Of a stretch of DNA of 64,000 nt, positions 34,479-50,035 are shown one piece after another. Position 1 is the first letter of the stretch. Each line of letters opens with the position of its first letter. The stretch spans positions 283,210 through 347,209 of the forward strand of contig NZ_LSRS01000002.1 of the NCBI RefSeq assembly GCF_009932395.1, in the 5' to 3' direction. The DNA comes from Sporotomaculum syntrophicum. Its GTDB lineage: Bacteria > Bacillota > Desulfotomaculia > Desulfotomaculales > Desulfallaceae. Below the pieces are notes generated by a model. It made no database searches. It was not told the DNA's origin and saw only the letters and a list, made by a program, of their open reading frames with translations. The position numbers were made by a program, and so were the translations under genes.

Positions 34479-36014
34479 GTGGTAAAAGTGGGCTATGATA
34501 ACGGTTTAGGCGTTGTGGGAGGGGCATACCCCGGGGCGATACAAAGTGCTTCCGCAGATATACCGGTGGTCACCTATAATAAACGCCAATCCTTAGCAAT
34601 TCCTTTATTGATCACGACTGACATTGCAGCTTTCTGCCTTAGTATAATAATGGCATATCTAATCCGCGTAGAATTATTTCCGGTGCTATTTAACAACCTG
34701 CCCCGAACCTCATGGGAGTTTGTATATGCGCTTTGGTGGTTACCTATTCTAGGGTGCATGTTTTTCATTTTTGAAAAAGCATATTCAAGGCGAGTCCCCT
34801 TTTGGCAAGAAGCCGGACAAATAGTCAAAACAACCACATTAGCTTTTTTAGTAGCTGTATGTTTTGTATTTTTAACCAAACAGGGTAATGAAAACTCAAG
34901 GGCTCTGGTAATGCTTGCGTGGATATTTAGCTTGTTTCTGTTACCTGCTATGCGTTATTTTAGTAAAAAACTGTTGTTTAAAGCACATATATGGGAAAGG
35001 CCGGTTATTATTCTAGGGGCAGGTGAAACTGGAAAACTCATACTTAATGCCTTTAATCGAGAAACCTTCATTGGTTATAAACCGATTGGTTTTTTAGATG
35101 ACGATATCAAAAAGCAAAAGCATCCGCCGGAACTACCGTCAGGTGAAAAGGTTCCGGTGCTGGGAGGCTTTGACGATGCTGAAATCATTATTGAAAAGAG
35201 CGGAGTACATGATGTAATTGTGGCTGCTCCCGGACTAACTGGCAACAGGCTGGTGAATTTGGTTAACAAGCTTCAGCGCAAGACATATAACCTTCTTGTA
35301 ATCCCCGACCTTTTTAATATGGCTATGGAGGGTGTGGAGGTTCAGCATTTATTCAACGAAAGAACCCTCGTTTTAAAACTAAAAAACAATTTGAATGACC
35401 GGTTTAACTTGATAACAAAGACGATATTTGATTTTATAGTCTCTTTAATACTTTTTTGCTTACTTACTCCACTCATGTTAATCCTGGCCATTGCTATTAA
35501 GATAGATTCAAGGGGTTCAATTTTTTTTAGTGATACTCGTATCGGTAAAGATGGTACAGAATTTAAATGTTACAAATTTAGGACAATGTACTCCAACGCT
35601 GATAAAATTTTAGAACAATACCTGGCAGTAAACCCCCACGCGCGGAAACAATGGGAGAAATATGCCAAGCTTAAGGATTATGATCCCCGTGTTACCAGAG
35701 TGGGTGCCTTTATAAGAAGATTTAGCCTTGACGAGCTGCCCCAGGTGCTAAATGTTATAAAGGGCGACATGAGCCTGGTTGGGCCACGTCCTTATTTACC
35801 ACGAGAAAAGGAAAACATGCTGGGGCGGGAGGATATATTGATTACCAGACCCGGTATAACCGGACTCTGGCAGGTAAGCGGGCGGAATGATGTTGAATTT
35901 GCTGAACGCCTGCGGCTTGATGTATGGTATGTTAGAAACTGGTCGTTGTGGCTGGATATATCAATATTGATGCGAACTGTGGTCGTGGTCTTAAAAGGTA
36001 AGGGCGCATATTAG
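34479..36014 (+). CDS. Polyprenyl-phosphate hexose-1-phosphate transferase (WbaP/WsaP-like)
   Basis: This 511-residue initiating enzyme moves a sugar-1-phosphate from a UDP-sugar to undecaprenyl phosphate, the first step of glycan repeat assembly at the cytoplasmic face. It has four or five N-terminal membrane segments, a Rossmann-like CoA_binding_3 region (about 165-290, [15 protein letters not shown]), another membrane helix near 320, and the catalytic bacterial sugar-transferase domain (about 310-511). The catalytic domain shows [29 protein letters not shown] and [15 protein letters not shown]. The full-length five-helix form is typical of WbaP. The start is a GTG after AGAAAGGG. The sugar is probably galactose or glucose; the sequence does not decide. 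Confidence 0.93.
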   Translation: MVKVGYDNGLGVVGGAYPGAIQSASADIPVVTYNKRQSLAIPLLITTDIAAFCLSIIMAYLIRVELFPVLFNNLPRTSWEFVYALWWLPILGCMFFIFEKAYSRRVPFWQEAGQIVKTTTLAFLVAVCFVFLTKQGNENSRALVMLAWIFSLFLLPAMRYFSKKLLFKAHIWERPVIILGAGETGKLILNAFNRETFIGYKPIGFLDDDIKKQKHPPELPSGEKVPVLGGFDDAEIIIEKSGVHDVIVAAPGLTGNRLVNLVNKLQRKTYNLLVIPDLFNMAMEGVEVQHLFNERTLVLKLKNNLNDRFNLITKTIFDFIVSLILFCLLTPLMLILAIAIKIDSRGSIFFSDTRIGKDGTEFKCYKFRTMYSNADKILEQYLAVNPHARKQWEKYAKLKDYDPRVTRVGAFIRRFSLDELPQVLNVIKGDMSLVGPRPYLPREKENMLGREDILITRPGITGLWQVSGRNDVEFAERLRLDVWYVRNWSLWLDISILMRTVVVVLKGKGAY

Positions 36015-36073
36015 ATTTGAGATTATTATGGGAAGGTATATTAATACTATATCCTATATAGGAGAATCATTTA

Positions 36074-37177
36074 ATGAAAATTGCGCTGGTGCATGATTGG
36101 TTGACAAACTATGGAGGAGCGGAAAGGGTGATTGAGAGCTTTCACAGTGTTTTCCCCGCGGCACCGGTTTACACGATTTTTTATGACCAAAGCCGTCTAC
36201 CTGACAGTTTTAAGTATATGGATATCAGAACTTCTTTTTTGCAAAAGATTCCCTTCGGGCGCAAAAAACACCAGTTTTTTTTACAATTTATGCCCCTGGC
36301 AGTTGAGCAATTCAATTTATCTGAATATGACCTGGTACTCAGTTCATCTTCCAGTTGCGCCAAAGGTATCATCACCGGTACAGGTACTTGTCATATTTGT
36401 TATTGTAATACCCCAATGCGGTATGCTTGGGACTTTTATCATGAATACATAGGTAAAAAGGGACTACTGATGCGTAGTTATATTGCCTGGCAGATGAAAC
36501 AGATCAGACAATGGGATCGTATTAGCGCAGACCGGGTGGATTATTATATTGCTAATTCCCACCACGTTGCCGGGAGGATTAAAAAACATTACAGACATGA
36601 TTCCAACGTCATTTATCCACCGGTGGATACGGATTTTTACCATCCAAATGGCGATAAAAGAAATTTTTTTTTATGTGGCGGGAGGCTGGTAGGATATAAA
36701 AGAACAGATTTAGCAGTTGCAGCTTTCTCGCGTCTGCAGCTTCCCCTTTGGGTTATCGGTGATGGTGAGGAATATAAAAACTTGAAAAAGATAGCAGGTC
36801 CTTGTGTCAAATTTTTAGGGAAGGTTAATGATTCAGAATTACGCAGCTTGTATCAGCAATGCCGGGCTTTTATTTTCCCAGGTGAAGAAGATTTCGGAAT
36901 TATGCCTGTGGAAGCTCAGGCATGCGGTCGCCCGGTAATTGCTTTTGGCAGGGGCGGAGCCCTTGAGACGGTGATAGATGGACAAACGGGTATGTTTTTT
37001 ACGGAGCAGTCAGTTGATTCTTTGATGATTGCTGTTAACAGGTTTATTAACTCTGAATCCAATTACATTCAGGAAACGATTGCCGACTTTGCCAAACGTT
37101 TTGGTAAAGCACGATTTGAATTGGAAATAAATGATTTTGTAACATCTAAGTACAATGAATATAAAAGCAATCTTTAA
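36074..37177 (+). CDS. Glycosyltransferase, GT4 family (GT-B fold)
   Basis: This 367-residue cytoplasmic enzyme has N-terminal acceptor-domain motifs (ALVHDWLTNYGGAERVIESF) and a C-terminal GT4 nucleotide-sugar site (FLCGGRLVGYKRTDLAVAAF, then FPGEEDFGIMPVEAQACGRPVIAFGRGGALE with the E-x7-E motif). Close to the mannosyl- and rhamnosyltransferases of D-rhamnan and mannan clusters (WbpY/WbdB type). The ATG follows AGGAGAA. It precedes the ABC exporter genes, so it should act in building the exported polymer, with GDP-mannose or GDP-rhamnose as likely donor (inference from gmd, rmd and manC nearby). Confidence 0.92.
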   Translation: MKIALVHDWLTNYGGAERVIESFHSVFPAAPVYTIFYDQSRLPDSFKYMDIRTSFLQKIPFGRKKHQFFLQFMPLAVEQFNLSEYDLVLSSSSSCAKGIITGTGTCHICYCNTPMRYAWDFYHEYIGKKGLLMRSYIAWQMKQIRQWDRISADRVDYYIANSHHVAGRIKKHYRHDSNVIYPPVDTDFYHPNGDKRNFFLCGGRLVGYKRTDLAVAAFSRLQLPLWVIGDGEEYKNLKKIAGPCVKFLGKVNDSELRSLYQQCRAFIFPGEEDFGIMPVEAQACGRPVIAFGRGGALETVIDGQTGMFFTEQSVDSLMIAVNRFINSESNYIQETIADFAKRFGKARFELEINDFVTSKYNEYKSNL

Positions 37178-37194
37178 GGTGGCATTAAAACATA

Positions 37195-37989
37195 ATGAAA
37201 AATATGCTTATAGCCTTATGGCAATACCGCCACTTTATTAAGTCATCTATACGTGGAGAACTTAAGGCTCGTGTTGCGCGTTCGCGTTTGGGTACCCTTT
37301 GGTTTGTTCTGCATCCTTTGGCACAAGCAACCATTTTTGCATTGGTTTTAGCTGAAGTGCTTGGAGCTAAGTTGCCTAACATTGAGAACAAGGCTGCCTA
37401 TCCTATCTACCTAATGTCCGGTATGGCGGCTTGGGGGCTATTTAGTGATATATTAAACCGCTGCTTGAATATTTTTGTCGAGTATAGTAGCACACTTAAA
37501 AAAATTTCTTTCCCCCGCCTGTGCTTGCCTATGATTGTTTGGGGCAGTGCTTTAATCAACCATATATTACTTCTGCTGGCAATCGTTGTAGTGTTTTTAT
37601 TTTTTGGTCACACTCCCAGAGTAACCTGGTTTGTCATTCCGCTGGGTATATTGCTTATTTCCTTATTTGCCTTTGGCATGGGGGTTATGCTTGGCATATT
37701 TAATGTCTTTACCAGGGATGTTGGGCAGGTTATAGGTGTGGTTATGCAAATATGGTTTTGGCTGACTCCTATAGTATATCCATATGAGATTATCCCGCAA
37801 AACTTGCGTTGGCTTGCCGAAATCAACCTGATGGTTCCGCTGGTTCGAATTTATCAAGATGCCTTGCTTTACAATCAATGGCCTGATTTTACTACGCTGT
37901 GGCTGCCGGCTGTTGTTGCCATGTCGCTGTTCATGTTCTCATTTGTGCTGTTTCGCAAGGCTGGCCCGGAACTGGTGGATGTCTTATGA
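37195..37989 (+). CDS. wzm: Polysaccharide ABC exporter, membrane subunit
   Basis: This 264-residue ABC-2 type permease has six hydrophobic segments. It shows the Wzm/TagG start (RGELKARVARSRLGTLWFVLHPLAQ), the block ISFPRLCLPMIVWGSALINHILLL, and a C-terminal FWLTPIVYPYEIIP. With the next gene (ATPase) it exports a finished polymer on undecaprenyl diphosphate. The ATPase start overlaps this gene's stop (ATGA at 37986), so the two are translationally coupled. Confidence 0.94.
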   Translation: MKNMLIALWQYRHFIKSSIRGELKARVARSRLGTLWFVLHPLAQATIFALVLAEVLGAKLPNIENKAAYPIYLMSGMAAWGLFSDILNRCLNIFVEYSSTLKKISFPRLCLPMIVWGSALINHILLLLAIVVVFLFFGHTPRVTWFVIPLGILLISLFAFGMGVMLGIFNVFTRDVGQVIGVVMQIWFWLTPIVYPYEIIPQNLRWLAEINLMVPLVRIYQDALLYNQWPDFTTLWLPAVVAMSLFMFSFVLFRKAGPELVDVL

Positions 37990-39221
37990 GTAATATTGTT
38001 CTTGATGTACAAAACGTGGGTAAATCCTTTGTTTCTTATCGTTCCAACCTGTCGCGTTTCCTAAGGTGGTTTGGACTTCCCGTCCGCCCCGTGCATGAAT
38101 ACTGGGCGGTAAGGGATATCTCTTTTACCTTACATGCTGGCGAGGCACTGGCACTTATCGGACAAAATGGGGCAGGCAAGAGTACCTTACTTAAGTTAAT
38201 TACCGGTACATTGCGCAACACTGTCGGCAATATTGCAGTAAATGGACGTATCAGCGCGATTCTTGAACTGGGTCTGGGTTTTAATCCGGAATTCACCGGC
38301 AGGCAGAATGTCTATCTTTCCTGTGGTCTTTTGGGCTTATCCAACCGTCAAATTGATGAGATAATTCCGGCCATTGAAGACTTTTCCGAACTTAGTGAAT
38401 TCTTTGATCAACCGCTTCGCGTTTACTCCAGTGGTATGCAGGCACGTCTAGCCTTTTCTGTGGCGACGGCCGTGCGCCCGGACGTGCTGATCGTGGACGA
38501 AATACTTTCAGTGGGAGATAGTTACTTTCAACATAAAAGCTTTGACAAAATAAGACAATTTAAACAGCAAGGCACTACTATTCTATTTGTGACTCACAGT
38601 ATGAGTGATGTAAGGGCATTGTGTGACCGTGTCATTTTGCTTGACAATGGTAAAGTTCTTAAAGATGGTCCGCCGGACGAAGTTGTGGATTACTACAACG
38701 CGTTAATCGCGGATAAAGAAAACGCCAAGCTGAGCGTACAGCAAAGGCGGCAGCAAGATGGTTGGTTACTTACCCGTTCAGGTAATTTTCAAGCAGCTTT
38801 AAAAAGTCTGATATTGATGGACGAAGCCACTCAGGAGTCTGTTGAAACAGTCAGAGTTGGGCAAAGGCTAGTACTGAAACTCACTGCTGTAATTAACGAT
38901 AACATTCCCCGTTTAGTATTGGGTTATATGCTTAGGGACCGAACAGGCCATGTTGTCTGGGGCACAAATACATGGCACACCCGGCAGGTAGTCAATAATC
39001 TCAAGACGGGGGATGAAGTAGAATTTTTTTTGCGTTTTACTTGCACTCTGGGCCCGGGATCATATTCATTTTCTCCCGCTCTTGTTAGTTCAGATACCCA
39101 TCTTGAGGACAACTACGAATGGGTTGATAATGCCCTTGTATTTGATGTCATAAACACAGACAAAAACTTCTTCATAGGTACAAGCTGGCTTGACGCTGTT
39201 TTTCAAATCAGCCGGAGGTAA
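37986..39221 (+). CDS. wzt: Polysaccharide ABC exporter ATPase with carbohydrate-binding tail
   Basis: This 411-residue protein has an ABC domain (about 1-245) with Walker A GQNGAGKST, signature YSSGMQARLAFS, Walker B VLIVDEILSVGD and H-loop FVTHSM. A Wzt_C-type beta-sandwich follows (about 265-410, VLGYMLRDRTGHVVWGTNTW). In E. coli O8/O9a this tail recognises the modified non-reducing end of the polymer and couples chain termination to export; a methyltransferase gene directly follows here, which fits such capping. The ATG at 37986 overlaps the permease stop. The longer upstream frame is an overlap artefact. Confidence 0.94.
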   Translation: MSNIVLDVQNVGKSFVSYRSNLSRFLRWFGLPVRPVHEYWAVRDISFTLHAGEALALIGQNGAGKSTLLKLITGTLRNTVGNIAVNGRISAILELGLGFNPEFTGRQNVYLSCGLLGLSNRQIDEIIPAIEDFSELSEFFDQPLRVYSSGMQARLAFSVATAVRPDVLIVDEILSVGDSYFQHKSFDKIRQFKQQGTTILFVTHSMSDVRALCDRVILLDNGKVLKDGPPDEVVDYYNALIADKENAKLSVQQRRQQDGWLLTRSGNFQAALKSLILMDEATQESVETVRVGQRLVLKLTAVINDNIPRLVLGYMLRDRTGHVVWGTNTWHTRQVVNNLKTGDEVEFFLRFTCTLGPGSYSFSPALVSSDTHLEDNYEWVDNALVFDVINTDKNFFIGTSWLDAVFQISRR

Positions 39222-39226
39222 AGGAT

Positions 39227-40683
39227 ATGTTTGTTTCATATGCGCAAAATTTTGAAGATGTTATGCTTTGGCGTGCTCTTAAACATGTAGAAAATGGTTT
39301 TTATATTGATATTGGTGCTCAAGACCCTGTGGTTGACTCGGTGAGCCTTGCATTTTACGAGCAGGGCTGGCGTGGTGTTCATGTAGAGCCGTCAATTTAT
39401 TACGCGGATAGACTTCGCATTGCACGTCCTGATGAAACTGTTATTCAGTCAGCCATAGGAAGCAGGAGCGGGGTGCTCAGTTTTTATGAAATTGATGCTA
39501 CGGGTTTAAGCACCGGTGATGCACGGATTGCCGAAAAACACCGGGCTGCCGGTTTTACCGTTAAGGAAACAACAGTATCTTGCCTGACTCTGTCAGATAT
39601 TCTAGAGCGCTACCAGGAACGCGAGGTTCATTGGCTGAAAATTGATGTGGAGGGTATGGAAACTCAAGTAATCCAAGGCTGGCTGCCCTCAGAGGTTAGG
39701 CCATGGGTAGTTGTTGTTGAAAGTACCTATCCTTTGAACCAGGTAGAAACTCATGAAGAATGGGAACCACTGCTTACTAAACTCGGTTACGAATTCGTTT
39801 ATTTTGACGGGCTGAACAGGTTTTATGTTTCAAAAGCCCATAATGAGCTAAAGGAACGCTTTAAAAGCCCACCTAATTTTTTTGATAATTTTGCTTTGAG
39901 CGGCACAAGCGGCGTTTTTTGCGAATTACTAAACAATAAACTAACGCAGAGCGAGCAAGAATTTTATAACCAAGTAGAACGTGGTCGGGAAGAAAACCAG
40001 CGTTTAATGGACACCTTGGCCGAACGGGAGCGGGAGATCAATGAACTGCAGGCTTACGTTGAACAGCTTAACAATGACTGGAAAGTGGCCAAGGGAGACC
40101 TGGATGATGCAAATAAGCGCAATAACGAGCTGCATGCTCACGTTGAACAGCTAAACAATGAATTGAACGTGGCCAAGGAAGACCTAGATGCTGTAAATAA
40201 ACGCGTTAACGAGCTGGAAGTTAGTCATACGCAACAAAAAACGATGGCGGAAGAGGTCAATCGTGAACTGCAGGCGGTATATGCTAGCTGGTCCTGGCGC
40301 CTAACTAAGCCATTGCGGTTGATGAACAAGTATATTAAAAGGCTCCCCGGGGTCATTAAAGCCTTGCTGTTATATGCAGCCGGTTTAACAATGCGTATTG
40401 CCCGGTGGTTTTTTGAAATTGCTCTAAGCTATGTACGACGACACCCCAAGCAGAAAGAGTTTATAAAAAAACATTTGTCTCGCTGGCCACTTCTTCAGGT
40501 CCGTTTATATAATTTCGCGTCAGTACGGCATGATCAAGCTTCAAAGCTAGTGTGCCTGACTTCCGCTGCTCCAGAAGGTAGCCCTGACCTGAGCGGTTGC
40601 CCGGCATCGGTTAGGAGTACCTACCTGCAGCTTTGGGAAGCCCGTGCCCATGCAGCTAAAAGCTGGGAAAAGGAGGGGCGTCC

Positions 40684-40687
<4 letters not shown>
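39227..40687 (+). CDS. FkbM-family methyltransferase with coiled-coil extension
   Basis: This 486-residue protein has an N-terminal SAM-dependent FkbM methyltransferase domain (about 1-205): YIDIGAQDPVVDSVSLAFYEQGW for SAM binding, HVEPSIYYA, and WLKIDVEGMETQVIQGW. A long coiled coil follows (about 240-345; two copies of ELxAHVEQLNN-type heptads with DLDDANKR/DLDAVNKR). The SWRLTKPLR motif and basic helices after it often tether glycan enzymes to the membrane. Coiled-coil capping enzymes such as WbdD act as molecular rulers for chain length, so a chain-terminating O-methyltransferase is plausible (inference). The next gene overlaps by four bases. Confidence 0.87.
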
Positions 40688-46451
<5,764 letters not shown>

Positions 46452-46455
<4 letters not shown>

Positions 46456-47624
46456 GGGTAGTACTGGCCGCGGATGCAATCAAACCGCCCCTTACTGGTA
46501 TTGGGAGGTATACTTGGGAACTAGCCACCCGTTTGCCAAATCATGCAGGTATTAAGTCTGTCCATTACTTGGCACATGGCCGTTGGAGAACTCCGGAGGA
46601 AATTAATGCGGTTGGGCTTAGATATGATACCGGTGGGGTGGGTAAGGGTTGTAAAATTAAAAATCTATATCGTTGTCTTGGGCGGAACCGGGTTGTAAGT
46701 GGAGTTTACGATATACTGGCAGCATTACTTACTAAAGCTAGTCTAAACAGAAAAGATATAGATATCTTTCACGGGCCGAATTATTTTGTGCCGGAGGTAG
46801 ATGTACCCTGTGTAGTTACGGTACATGACCTCTCTACCCATATTAATCAAGACTGGCATCCAGCCCCCCGGGCTGCACGAATCAATAGATTGATGAGCAG
46901 GTCTGTGGCAAATTCCAAGCTGGTTATTACTGATTCCCAGGCAATCAGGACGGAGGTAATATCTTACTTTGACCTCCCGGAAGACAGGGTTGTCGCTATA
47001 CCTCTGGGTGTCGATGTTGCTTTCAGGCCTAGAGCAGAGGCCGATCTTAGGACACCTCTCAGGAAGCTTGGCCTGCAGCCAGGCGGTTATTGTCTTTGTG
47101 TTTCAACCATCGAGCCGCGTAAAAATATATTACGCCTGATCAATTCATACCGAAAGCTTCCCGCTTATGTTCGACGTTGTCAGCCCCTTGTGTTGGTGGG
47201 TGAGCCCGGGTGGAACAGTCAGGGCATTCATGAGTCTATTATGCAAGCTTGCCAGGAAGGATGGCTGAAATATATGGGTTTTGTTTCGCAAGATTTGTTA
47301 CCCTTGCTTTATGCAGGTTGCAGGCTATTTGTCTATCCCTCCCTTTACGAAGGCTTTGGGTTGCCCATTGCAGAGGCCATGGCTAGCGGAGTTCCCGTAC
47401 TGACATCTAACCGTTCGTCAATGCCGGAAGTAGCAGATGGAGCTGCGTGGCTTGTTGAGCCTGAAAATGAGAATGATCTGCGGGATGGCTTATTAGCGGC
47501 GATAGAAGATGAATTCTGGCGTTCTAAAGCTGTTAAGGAAGGCCTTCGTCGAGTGTCGGAAATGAGTTGGGAAGTTTGTATTGCTAAGACAGTTGAGGCT
47601 TATCGTGCTGCACTAAACAAATGA
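46452..47624 (+). CDS. Glycosyltransferase, GT4 family
   Basis: This 390-residue GT-B enzyme has an N-terminal LTGIGRYTWEL loop and VTVHDLS. The donor domain contains STIEPRKNILRLINSYRKLP and YPSLYEGFGLPIAEAMASGVPVLTSNRSSMPE with the E-x7-E motif. It most resembles mannosyl/rhamnosyltransferases of the WbdB/WbpX kind. Its start overlaps the rmd stop (ATGA). It is part of the D-rhamnose-type glycan pathway; exact linkage not predictable. Confidence 0.93.
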
Positions 47625-47683
47625 ATTCCAAGAACTTAAAGTTTTTTTAATATATGCAATCAGGAAAAATGGGAGGACTACTT

Positions 47684-49066
47684 ATGAAAGCTGTTATTTT
47701 GGCCGGGGGCAGCGGTACCAGGCTGTGGCCTCTTAGTAGAAACCAGTATCCGAAGCAGTTTTTAAAACTAAGAAATATGGATAAATCTATTTTCCAACTA
47801 ACACTTGAAAGATGCCTTAAGCTCGTTGGTCTGGCGGAGATTTACATAGTAACAAACATCAACTATAAGTTTTTAGTGCTGGGACAAATTGAGGAGCTTG
47901 GCTACAGATTCGACGTGAATCATGTTTTAGTCGAGCCGTCAGGCAAAAATACGCTTCCGGCTGTTTATTATGCTATCAAAGAAATTCAAAAACAGGGTGA
48001 TGATATAGTAGTAGTGATCCCGTCTGACCAATTGATTGACAATGAAGAGAAATTTATCCGTACCATCAAGCAAGGTGAAAATATAGCTGGGAAATATTTA
48101 ATTACTTTCGGGATACGTCCAGACAAACCACATACAGGTTACGGTTATATTAAGCCTGCATTGCCTTTGGAGCAAGGTTATACAGTAGATGAATTTAAAG
48201 AAAAACCGGATTATGAAACAGCACTATATTACGTAGAAAATGGTTATCTGTGGAATAGTGGTATGTTCATGTTCCATACGGATGTTTTTACAGAAGAAAT
48301 AAAACAGCATAACCCAGAAGTTTATGAGGCTTTTAAATCAAGCGATATTGATGAAATATATGAAAGAACACCTAGTATATCCATAGATTACGGTGTCATG
48401 GAAAAGACTGAACGGGTGGCGGTTATTCCTTTAAATATTGGGTGGAGTGATCTGGGGAGTTTTGATGCTTTATATGAAAGATTTAACGGAGATGAAAACG
48501 GAAATATTACTTTTAATGGTGACATATTAATTGATTCATCAAATAATCTTCTCTACACCAATAAGGATAAAACCGTAGCGTTAATTGGTGTTGAGGATTT
48601 AATTGTGGTTGATCAAAAGGATGCGTTGTTATTATGTAAAAAAGACCAATCACAAAAAGTTAAAGAAGTAGTTGATAGGTTGAAAAACACTAATAGCCCA
48701 AAGGTGGATTTTCATTTGACCACTTACCGGCCGTGGGGTTCTTATACTATTTTAGAGGAAGGGCTATTTTATAAAATAAAGCGCATCACTGTTTTGCCGG
48801 GGAAAAAACTAAGTTATCAACTGCACCACCACCGTAGCGAACACTGGATCGTGGTCAAGGGAACAGCCATGGTTACCGTAGAAGGTGTAGAGTCTTTTGT
48901 GAGAAGCGGTGAAAGCACTTTTGTAAAGTCAGGGCTCAAACACCGTTTGGAAAACCCTGGGAAGATTTTGCTGGAGGTAATAGAGGTGCAACTTGGTGAG
49001 TATTTGGAAGAAAACGATATAGTCAGGATTGATGATGATTTTGGCAGGGAAACTGGTAATGTTTGA
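47684..49066 (+). CDS. manC: Mannose-1-phosphate guanylyltransferase / mannose-6-phosphate isomerase
   Basis: This 460-residue bifunctional enzyme makes GDP-mannose. The N-terminal nucleotidyltransferase domain shows AVILAGGSGTRLWPLSR, VEPSGKNTLPAVYYA, EFKEKPD and WNSGMFMF. The C-terminal cupin of the type II phosphomannose isomerase (about 345-450) shows RPWGSYTILEEG, ITVLPGKKLSYQLHHHRSEHWIVVKGTA. The ATG at 47684 follows GGAGG at a good distance; the earlier in-frame ATG at 47654 has none. It supplies GDP-mannose to gmd and the mannosyltransferases. Confidence 0.96.
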   Translation: MKAVILAGGSGTRLWPLSRNQYPKQFLKLRNMDKSIFQLTLERCLKLVGLAEIYIVTNINYKFLVLGQIEELGYRFDVNHVLVEPSGKNTLPAVYYAIKEIQKQGDDIVVVIPSDQLIDNEEKFIRTIKQGENIAGKYLITFGIRPDKPHTGYGYIKPALPLEQGYTVDEFKEKPDYETALYYVENGYLWNSGMFMFHTDVFTEEIKQHNPEVYEAFKSSDIDEIYERTPSISIDYGVMEKTERVAVIPLNIGWSDLGSFDALYERFNGDENGNITFNGDILIDSSNNLLYTNKDKTVALIGVEDLIVVDQKDALLLCKKDQSQKVKEVVDRLKNTNSPKVDFHLTTYRPWGSYTILEEGLFYKIKRITVLPGKKLSYQLHHHRSEHWIVVKGTAMVTVEGVESFVRSGESTFVKSGLKHRLENPGKILLEVIEVQLGEYLEENDIVRIDDDFGRETGNV

Positions 49067-49083
49067 TATTAAGGTGGTTTTTA

Positions 49084-49992
49084 ATGACTGATTACATGAA
49101 AAGATACCTTCATGTGGTAGGGGGGTTACTGGGCGCCCTCGGTGTAGTTTTTGTTGTTATAAAACTGGTAACGTATGCTGATCAGATTAAGTTTTCAGAG
49201 TTTGGTGTGAGCACCTTACTTGCATTGCTTAGTCTGGCAGTGGTTTATGGATTAGCTAGTATCATACTGGCGTTTGCTTGGCGTGATCTTCTTAAACATT
49301 TGAATTTAAGAGTAGACACCCGTTGGGCTATATGGACACATGGCACTTCGCAGCTCGCAAAATATGTGCCGGGGAATATATTCCACCTTGCCGGGCGACA
49401 GGCAATTGGTGTAGCAGCAGGTTTGCCCGCTTGGCCGCTGGCAAAGTCAGCAATTTGGGAATTAGGTACATTATCAGTTACCGGCAGCTTGTTTGTTCTG
49501 TTAGTTTTACCTTTTTTTGTGGCGGAAATAACGAGCTTGTTAGCTTTGTTCATCTTCTTCGTTTTTTTCTTGGCTTGTGTATGCGTTATCTATCGCTGGT
49601 TTAGTCCTTTGGTTGCGAGGGCTATGAGTATTTATGCTGTTTTTCATGTGTTATCTGGAACCGTTTTTTTTGTGGTCTTATGTATTATTCTTCCTTCCAA
49701 CTTAGAGATCAGCGCTCTGTTCGCGGGAATTTGCGGTGCTTACGTTGTTGCCTGGTTGGCTGGATTGGTGACACCGGGCGCACCAGCCGGCGCTGGTGTT
49801 CGGGAGTTTGTGTTATTTGCCATTTTACATACTGTAGTCAGTGAGGCTGATTTACTTGCTGCCATTGTACTTGGGCGAAGCGTGACGGTAGTTGGAGATG
49901 TAGTTTATTATTTTATCGCGCTTGGCATGCGGAAAAAGGAATTTAATGCCAATGCTGACGGATTATCTTCAGTTAAGTACGACGACCTGTAA
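49084..49992 (+). CDS. Flippase-like membrane protein (UPF0104 / LPG-synthase TM family)
   Basis: This 302-residue polytopic protein has about eight hydrophobic segments. The two family marks are present: KYVPGNIFHLAGRQAIG in the first half and TPGAPAGAGVREFVL near the end. Proteins of this family include the transmembrane part of MprF and glycan-cluster members of unknown role; lipid or polyprenyl-glycan flipping is proposed. The ATG at 49084 follows TAAGGTGG; a frame from 49063 overlaps manC without a ribosome site. Substrate unknown. Confidence 0.82.
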   Translation: MTDYMKRYLHVVGGLLGALGVVFVVIKLVTYADQIKFSEFGVSTLLALLSLAVVYGLASIILAFAWRDLLKHLNLRVDTRWAIWTHGTSQLAKYVPGNIFHLAGRQAIGVAAGLPAWPLAKSAIWELGTLSVTGSLFVLLVLPFFVAEITSLLALFIFFVFFLACVCVIYRWFSPLVARAMSIYAVFHVLSGTVFFVVLCIILPSNLEISALFAGICGAYVVAWLAGLVTPGAPAGAGVREFVLFAILHTVVSEADLLAAIVLGRSVTVVGDVVYYFIALGMRKKEFNANADGLSSVKYDDL

Positions 49993-50035
49993 AAGTGTTA
50001 TTAGACAGACATATCATTTTTTTAAGGGGTAAGAT